Assembly (NCBI GenBank): GCA_963682095.1
Contig: OY821757.1
Location: forward strand, 33,457,700-33,521,699
Origin: Potentilla sterilis
Taxonomy: Eukaryota; Streptophyta; Magnoliopsida; Rosales; Rosaceae
DNA: 64,000 bases
Reading direction: 5' to 3'
In this document: positions 57,753-64,000 of the stretch, piece by piece
How the letters are laid out: each line of letters begins with the position of its first letter
Numbering within the stretch: position 1 is the stretch's first letter
Position numbers and translations under genes: made by a program
The notes under the pieces: model-generated
Database searches by the model: none
Told to the model about the DNA's origin: nothing
Seen by the model: only the letters and a program-made list of their open reading frames with translations

Positions 57753-59605
57753 TGATAAGAGCATAATATGCGACATTCTTGATGTGTTTTATCCCCATCT
57801 ATGCAATTGCTTAACCCTTATTGTTGTAATATAGAGTCATCGAGTCTAGTTAAGAGTCTTTACCAGAGCTGGTTGTGAATTGAGCTTAAATGTCGAAAAT
57901 TGCATGATTTATGAAGAGTTTGATTCAAAGTAGGATTTCTTATTACTTTGGGAATCCTAATCGGTTTAGGAGTCTACATGTCTCGATGTTTCTCTAAACG
58001 TCGTAGGTTTTAAGAGTTTCAATCAAAGTAGAACTCCTTGTTGAACTAAGAAATCCTGACAGAATCAGGAATCTATCAAATTGTGCTATATTTTATCTTC
58101 TCTTTCTTATATAATTTTTCTCTTATTTTCAGGAATAAATTGAAAAAATTTCGTTAGACACAAAAGAAGAAAATCAGATTTAAATGGGAAGCATGCCGAG
58201 CACATGTCATGAAGCTTGCTAATCAAGGAACAAAGAAAGCATGCCGTGCACATGAGAAGGAGAAGAAGAATTCGGACTGAATTATAAAAGGAAAAGAAGA
58301 ATTCGGATTAAAAGAAGAAGATTGTTGCCGAACTACATGAGGAATTCAATGCCGAACTACATGAGGAATTCAATGCCGAATGTAGACTCAATTCCATACA
58401 GATTCATTTAGGTTTTGCCGAATTATACAAGGGAAGAATATTCAGTAATTATCAAGAATAATTCGGCATACAAAGGAAGGAAGGAAGAGTCTTGCCTTGC
58501 AAGAAAAGAGAAGATAGTTTCGGCACAACTCTTTGTACCGAACCCTAGCATCTTTGCCGAAACCATAGCTCCCTCTTCCTCCTATAAATACTTCGGCATA
58601 GCACTTGAAATCGCATCTTGTCTCTCATACTTTCACTTAGCCAAAATTATGCCGAACTCTCACCACAATACCAAAGAAATATAAGCCGAACTCCCCCTCC
58701 ATCACCATACCAAAATCGCATCTCCATCTCCATTGAATCAACCACTGCCGAATCCTACTTCAAGGTTTCTACAAAGTGTGATTCACTCTACTCTCATGGC
58801 TTTATATTTTCTTTGTAATTACAATACTTTGTCTATGAAGATTGTATGTATTTGTGGATGTTTATTTGGTTTTATTAATTCTATTTTGGATTTTCGGATT
58901 AGCTACTTGATTATCTAAATTTCGGGTTGTGTTCTTAATGTATTTCGATTTTAATCAGGGTTTATGATATTGTTTAATTCGCATGTGTTCTTGATTATGT
59001 TTTGGTTTATTTTCTGAATCCGTATGCACAACAAGTTTAATGCATGAGGGCAGCCTTGATCATGGCCGAACCTTGTGTGTTTACTTCATATGCCGAATAA
59101 CATATGAGATGTATTATGCGCGAAGTTGATTCATCTTGTATGCATTCAAAGAGCTAGAGTAATTATGAAGATATACATGTTGATGGGGTGAGGTGACGCC
59201 ATACTTGTTACTTGTTTCCAATTCGACTCATTGTGCTTATGTGTTTCTTGTTTTAAATTCTACGCGAAGTGTCTTTGAATTAATTAACACTATGATTAGG
59301 ATTATGCGCGAAGCTAGTTCTGAATAATTAAGGAGTTTTGCTAATTAGATGAACCGTGAAGGGCTCTAATTAAATTGGAACTAAAACTAATCTTGAATAC
59401 TTACCGAATGCATTATTATTACCTTGTACGAAATTGTTATATGTTATGTGTGAGAGATGATGATCATATGTATATATTAATTTAGGTTTTATTTTCGTAA
59501 TATTAAGTAGTTTTTAGATATAAAATCCAAACCCCCCATATGATTATATGAAACTTTATGTGATTAAATGCCCTTGATTTCCCCAGATAGAACGATCCCT
59601 ACTTG
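57753..59605 (+). repeat. Element C 3' LTR, truncated at its 3' end
   Basis: This closely matches 38434-40379 but stops at CCCTACTTG, about 100 bp before the expected end. CGCGAAG sites lie at 59119-59125, 59263-59269 and 59307-59313, with CGTGAAG at 59355-59361. The break joins element D's internal region. Confidence 0.92.
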
Positions 59606-60685
59606 AGTTGTTAAAATGGGCAAAATTTTTCAAAACTTCATCATTCTTTGATTATTCAATGACTATGTGTCATAGCTTTTAATGAACTCTAGAATGCTAG
59701 AACTTGCTCTTGACAATTTTTGAGACTATTATTCATGAAATGCCTTGATTTTGAAAAGGATTGAAAAGATCATGTTAGGATTACCACCAATGCCAAATAA
59801 AGCTTATGCCTAATTTGAGCCCATCGTGGGACTCCTTAGTTTTAACCCCATTGAGCCAACATTGAGCCATTTTATTTCATCACCATGATACACATTCATT
59901 GAGCTTAGAACAGTTTATCATAACCATTGTTGTCAAGACTTGGTAAAGTTTAATTGGAATTTGTTATTTGAAGTGATGTTATGAAGTAAGTGTGGGGTGA
60001 GCTTGTCCAAATCCATGAAAATAATTTTGTTGCCGAGATAAAGAAAAAAAAATAAAAAAATCTGACAGAAAAATTTGAAAGAAAATCCGATCCGAGAATT
60101 GATTAAAAAGATTGAGATTTCGGCAACTAAAAAGTTTGGATGAGTTCTTATGGTGAATTTGGAGTTTGTATGATTATTTGAAGGTCTAATATTGCTATAC
60201 TTGACCTTTGTTCATATTCACTATGTTATGGGGAAGAAAAGAATGAAGTTTGGGCCCAACAAGTTGAAACATGGCCCGGCCTTGAAGTGTTGTCATAAGG
60301 ATTAATTGAATTTTGCTAAGTCTTGGTGACATTTTATACCAATATCCTAAATGTGAATGCCTTATGCCAATCCTCATTATCACCTTTATGTTGATCTTTT
60401 CATGATTCTTAAAATGGGTGAACTTTGATTTGTGGAGATTTTTGTCAAGAGTTAAGCTTATGGCTTTGGTTCATTGGTGCACATAGTTGTTACATGAAGT
60501 TTTTCCAGAAAAATTGATTCACAAAGTGCTTTTATTTGATGAAATATGCGAGCTATTTGTTGCCTTACAATCTGTTCTCTTGCATATACTATGAGTGAAT
60601 TGCCATATCATGAGTGAAAAGAAGAGAGTATGCCTAGTGAGGAGGATGAAATCAACTTAACATGTCAAAGTAAGTGTGGGGTAGT
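59606..60685 (+). mobile_element. Element D, remnant of internal 3' region
   Basis: About 1.1 kb of Athila-type noncoding 3' region, closest by eye to Athila-1 (for example GTTTTAACCCCATTGAGCC and the surrounding text). It contains one internal purine tract (TAAGTGTGGGGTGAG, near 59987-60001) and the terminal tract before the LTR. The hairpin next to the tract is absent here. The 5' LTR, gag and pol are missing. Confidence 0.85.
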
Positions 60686-63051
60686 TGATAGGAGCATAAA
60701 ATGCGACATTCTTAATATGTTTTTACCCCCATTTATGCAATTCTTAACCCTTATTGTTGTAATATAGAGTCATTGAGTCGTGTTTGGAGTCTTTGGCAGA
60801 GTTGGTGTATAAATTGAGCTTAAAATGTAGAAATTGTCGGAAAATGTGAAGAGTTCTAGTTTGAGTAGGAGTCCTTGTTTGACTAGGAATCCTGTTTGGA
60901 TTAGGAAACCTGTTTTGACTAGGAAACTTGTCGAAATAGAAATCTTTATTGTTCGTCGTTTCTAAAACATGTGTGGAAAATTTGGAATCCTGTTTGGATT
61001 AGGAAGTATCCTGTTTAGGAAAGTCCTACTTGAACTATGACTGTATATTTTGTGACTTTCCTATTTCGATTTTCCTATTCTAGCAACTTTCTCGATCTAG
61101 TAAGTTCCTTGATTTGAATTGAAAACTTTCCTAATCTAATGATCTTATCTATTACACATATGTCTTTTTAAGACATCATTTGTCTAGATTAGGACAAGTT
61201 TATTACATGGATTAATTCTCTATTTCTTTTCTTTATTTTCAGATTTTATTTGGAGATAAATGAGGAGATAATAGCTTATTATTCAAGGGATTTACTGCCG
61301 ATTTACCATGGAGATATTGTTGGGATTTAACTAATTTTTACCATTGGTAAATATGGAGATAATTCGGCATAGGAAGAGAAAGCAAACCCTAGCTTGTTGC
61401 CGTGAGAGAGAAAAGAGGAAGAGATTGTGTAGAACTCTTCAAGGCCGGCCAAAGAAGAAAATAAAGGAGGAGATAATTCTATTATTCATGGAATTTTCGG
61501 CAAATACAAGAGGGAAACAAGGGAGAGGGTCAAGGCTGAACAAAGACCGAATGTGGAAATGAAATTGTGCCAAGATTCATTATATTGTTGCTAATTATTT
61601 CAAGATTAAATTAAGAGATAATTAGAAGACTTATTCAGCCTTTATCTTTGGATTTTCGGAAAAGAAGAAGAGAGAAGAGCAAGGGCTGCATGTGGACTGA
61701 GTTTGATGCTTGGTTCAAGATATTTTTCTGAATTAAATTGATTAAATTGAAGAGATATTGAAGCAAGTATTCAGCCTTTGACTAAAGAGATAATTCGGCA
61801 ACAAACATTGAAGTGAAAGACTTTGCCGAATTGAAGGAGGAAGAGAATTCGGTTTCATTTGAAACCCTAAGGCACCATGCATTGCCGAACCCTAGCACCC
61901 CCCCTCTCCTCTATAAATACCACACCATATTTTCAGAATAAGTATCTTCTCTTCCTCACTTGAACTTACCAAATCTCTGCCGAAATTCCACCACAAAATC
62001 CTCACAAAGAACTAAGCCGAACCATCTCCACAACTCTTCCAAATTATCATTCCATTCACCATCACCAATCCTCTTGCCGAATTCTTCAACAAAGGTTCTC
62101 AATTTTGATTGTAATTTACGTATGGCTTTTGTTTCTTTGTACTTGTACAATATTTTGTCTATGAAATTTGTATAGATTCATGGTTGTAATTTTGGTTTTA
62201 TGAATTATTCTTTGGATTTCCGAATTTTTGTTATATGATTTGGTTTTCTTTGGTTTAATTTCCGAACTATGCATGTGATTTAATCGAATTTAGTTTTATG
62301 GGCAGTAGGTTTTTGCATGTGTTCTTGGTTTAATTTGGTTTATTTTCTGAATTTGTATGCACAAAAATCATATGCATGAGGGTAGCCTTGGCCATGGTTA
62401 TTCCTCGTGTGTTGGTTTCACATGCCGATTTAATACAAGTTGAATCATACGCGAAGTTAGTTTTGATTTGTATTTATCTAAGGGCTAGAATAATTCTGAA
62501 AATTTACATGTCGATGTGAGATGAGTGACGACATACTTGCAAACATGTTTCCAATTCGACATATTGTGCTTATGTGCTCTTCGTGTTTAATTTCTACGCG
62601 AAGTGTTTTTAAACCAATTAGTACCATGTTTAGGATTATACGCGAAGTTAATTCTAAATACTTGTGATGTTTTGAATAATTAGATAAACCGCAAAGGCTC
62701 TAATTAAATTGGAACTAAATTGAATCTTGAATCCGATTTTTAGCTTGCTGCCCCTATTACTTTGTTTAATTTTGTTGCATGTTTAGAGAGCTTTGTGTGA
62801 TGTGTATTCTGTGGAAGATGTTGATCAATTGTATATAATAATTTAAGATTTAAATTTAGTAAAAATCAGTAGGTTATTTAGATAAAAATCGACACCCCCC
62901 TTTTATTTGCAACACTTTGTGTGATTGAAAGCTCTAGATTTCCCCGGATAGAGCGATCCCTACTTGTCCTAACTACAATTGACACAAATAGGGTATTATG
63001 TGTATGAAGTTGTTTTGCAGGTACTTTGTGCTTGGGAAAATAGCTCCATCA
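60686..63051 (+). repeat. Element D 3' LTR
   Basis: A 2,366-bp LTR from TGATAGGAGC to GCTCCATCA. TATA box CTCTATAAATACC lies at 61909-61921. Sites: CGCGAAG at 62450-62456, 62597-62603 and 62641-62647, and CGCAAAG at 62690-62696. The GGATAGAGCGATCCCTAC motif lies about 100 bp from the end. The sequence after it (ATAAG) is element B's LTR. Confidence 0.9.
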
Positions 63052-63244
63052 ATAAGGAATCCTACTTTGAATCAAACTCTTCATAAATTCAGCACTTTTC
63101 GACATTTTAAGCTCATTTCATAAACCAATTCTAACAAAAACTCCTGACTCGACTAAACGACTCTATAATACAACAATAAGGGTTAAGCAATTGCATAAAT
63201 GAGGGTAAAACACATTAAGAACATCGCATATTATGCTCCTATCA
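63052..63244 (-). mobile_element. Element B, 3' LTR, part 2
   Basis: This is the terminal part of the B LTR (AATAAGGAATCC to GCTCCTATCA). Compared with element A, about 745 bp of LTR between 38433 and this point are missing, which fits the deletion that joined C and D. Confidence 0.82.
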
Positions 63245-63631
63245 ACTACCCCACACTTAGCGTTTGCTAGTCCCTTAGCAAAACAAAACGAAAGTCTCTA
63301 CTACAATTGCCCCTAAATGAATGTCTCAGAATCTTTTAAACACATAGCTTTCAAGTTTAAACATTCAAATGTAAGCACAATAATCTCAAGCGTCATAGAC
63401 ATGTTTTATGGCATGAATAGGTAAGAAGTGAGAAAATAAGCATGTAAACATATCACGTTAATTTAATCCTCCTCACTAGGCATACTCTCTTCTTTTCACC
63501 ATGATATGGCAATATTCACTCAAAGTATATGCAAGAGAACAGATTGTAAGGCAACAAATAGCTTGTATATTTCATAAAATAAAACCAATTTGTGAATAAT
63601 ATTGTGAAGATAAACTTCATATAACAACTAT
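63245..63631 (-). mobile_element. Element B internal region, 3' end
   Basis: This begins with the polypurine tract (ACTACCCCACACTTAGC), followed by the hairpin TTTGCTA/TTAGCAAA, and matches element A from 35403. It is cut at 63631 by the third F LTR; the sequence AACAACTAT is continuous in element A. The rest of B lies beyond the window. Confidence 0.82.
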
Positions 63632-64000
63632 TGTTGGTTGCATCACCTAACTAATATTATGTGCAAATTTGTGATGCTTCCTACTCCCAAGAATAGGAGG
63701 TCAAGTTTTAGTATAAGGGGAATAAGTAAGAGTATCGTACCCAAGGGATTGGGGGAAACTCTATCCTAACTAGATTACCGAAAAATAAAACCTAGAAAAC
63801 ACATGCAATCTACTTTTTACAACTCACAACTTTAGCCCTTTGGAAGCTAAGGTAATGATGATGGTATTAACAAGAGGTGGAGAATCGGCTTGATTGATTT
63901 GAGATTTAAAATAAAGTCTTACGTAAAAGTAATCTATGATAATTAAATTGTAGAGACTAAATTAACAAGAAGAGTAGAGACTTAGGCATCACACCTACCC
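63632..64000 (-). mobile_element. LTR of family F (copy F3), truncated by window end
   Basis: It starts TGTTGGTTGCATC and follows F2 from 52198 with visible differences (for example GGATTGGGGGAAACTC for GGATTGAGTAACTC). It runs off the window, so solo or full-length status is unknown. Confidence 0.85.

Larger units (their letters stand above)
38434..59605 (+). mobile_element. Athila-like element C, degraded, with nested E and G
   Basis: This element has a 5' LTR (38434-40379), a tRNA-Asp primer site, leader, gag-pro, pol, a noncoding 3' region and a 3' LTR cut at 59605. Its proteins are clearly homologous to those of Athila-1 but carry many stops and frameshifts. Pol is split by a chromovirus (E) and a solo LTR (G). 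Before 38434 the sequence is ATAAT; the matching right target copy is lost in the deletion that joined C to D. Confidence 0.92.

Overview
This window is plant nuclear DNA made almost entirely of nested transposable elements. Evidence for a flowering plant: Athila-type Ty3/gypsy retrotransposons primed by plant tRNA-Asp, a chromodomain (Reina-like) Ty3/gypsy element primed by tRNA-Met, a CACTA (En/Spm) transposon with GT-AG introns, and a hAT-like element with an 8-bp target duplication. The species cannot be named. I found no ordinary host gene, tRNA, rRNA or CRISPR array. The composition fits Athila-rich pericentromeric heterochromatin (inference).

Layout. 1-877 is an LTR of family F, cut by the window edge. 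878-1689 is unassigned. 1690-35402 is one Athila-like LTR (element A, minus strand) split by two insertions. The first is a CACTA transposon (2294-27925, target duplication GTA), which itself holds a 14.7-kb Athila insertion ('Athila-1', 7571-22229, target duplication GAATA). The second is a non-autonomous LTR element (29036-35125), which holds a solo Athila-type LTR (29208-31357) and a hAT-like element (31504-32463). 35403-37387 is the 3' end of element A. At 37388 a second Athila-like element (B, minus) begins. Its LTR is split by plus-strand Athila elements C (38434-59605) and D (59606-63051), which are fused by a deletion. C carries in its pol a Reina-like chromovirus (E, 45813-50429, target duplication GAGAA) and a solo LTR (G, 50994-55164, target duplication AAAGT); G contains a solo F LTR (52198-54024, target duplication CATAC). 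B resumes at 63052, and a third F LTR starts at 63632.

How the parts work. Athila-1 is young: its two 2,130-bp LTRs differ at only about eight positions by eye. Its gag-pro-pol lies in one frame broken by two UAG codons, with a 1-bp frameshift near the end of integrase. The UAG between protease and reverse transcriptase sits in a tobamovirus-type readthrough context and is also present in the older element C. The CACTA element carries a tnp2 transposase with two premature stops and a second gene (TnpA/Ptta-like) that still reads through its seven-exon model, plus four arrays of a TAGCCGACGA motif.

Most interesting: Athila-type LTRs carry up to four short sites at fixed spacing whose sequence differs between elements but is nearly the same at all sites within one element (CTCAGCG, CGCGAAG, AACGC or CCTTTTGAG). 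This looks like co-evolution with a trans-acting recogniser. All coordinates and comparisons were made by eye; no alignment or database search was run.
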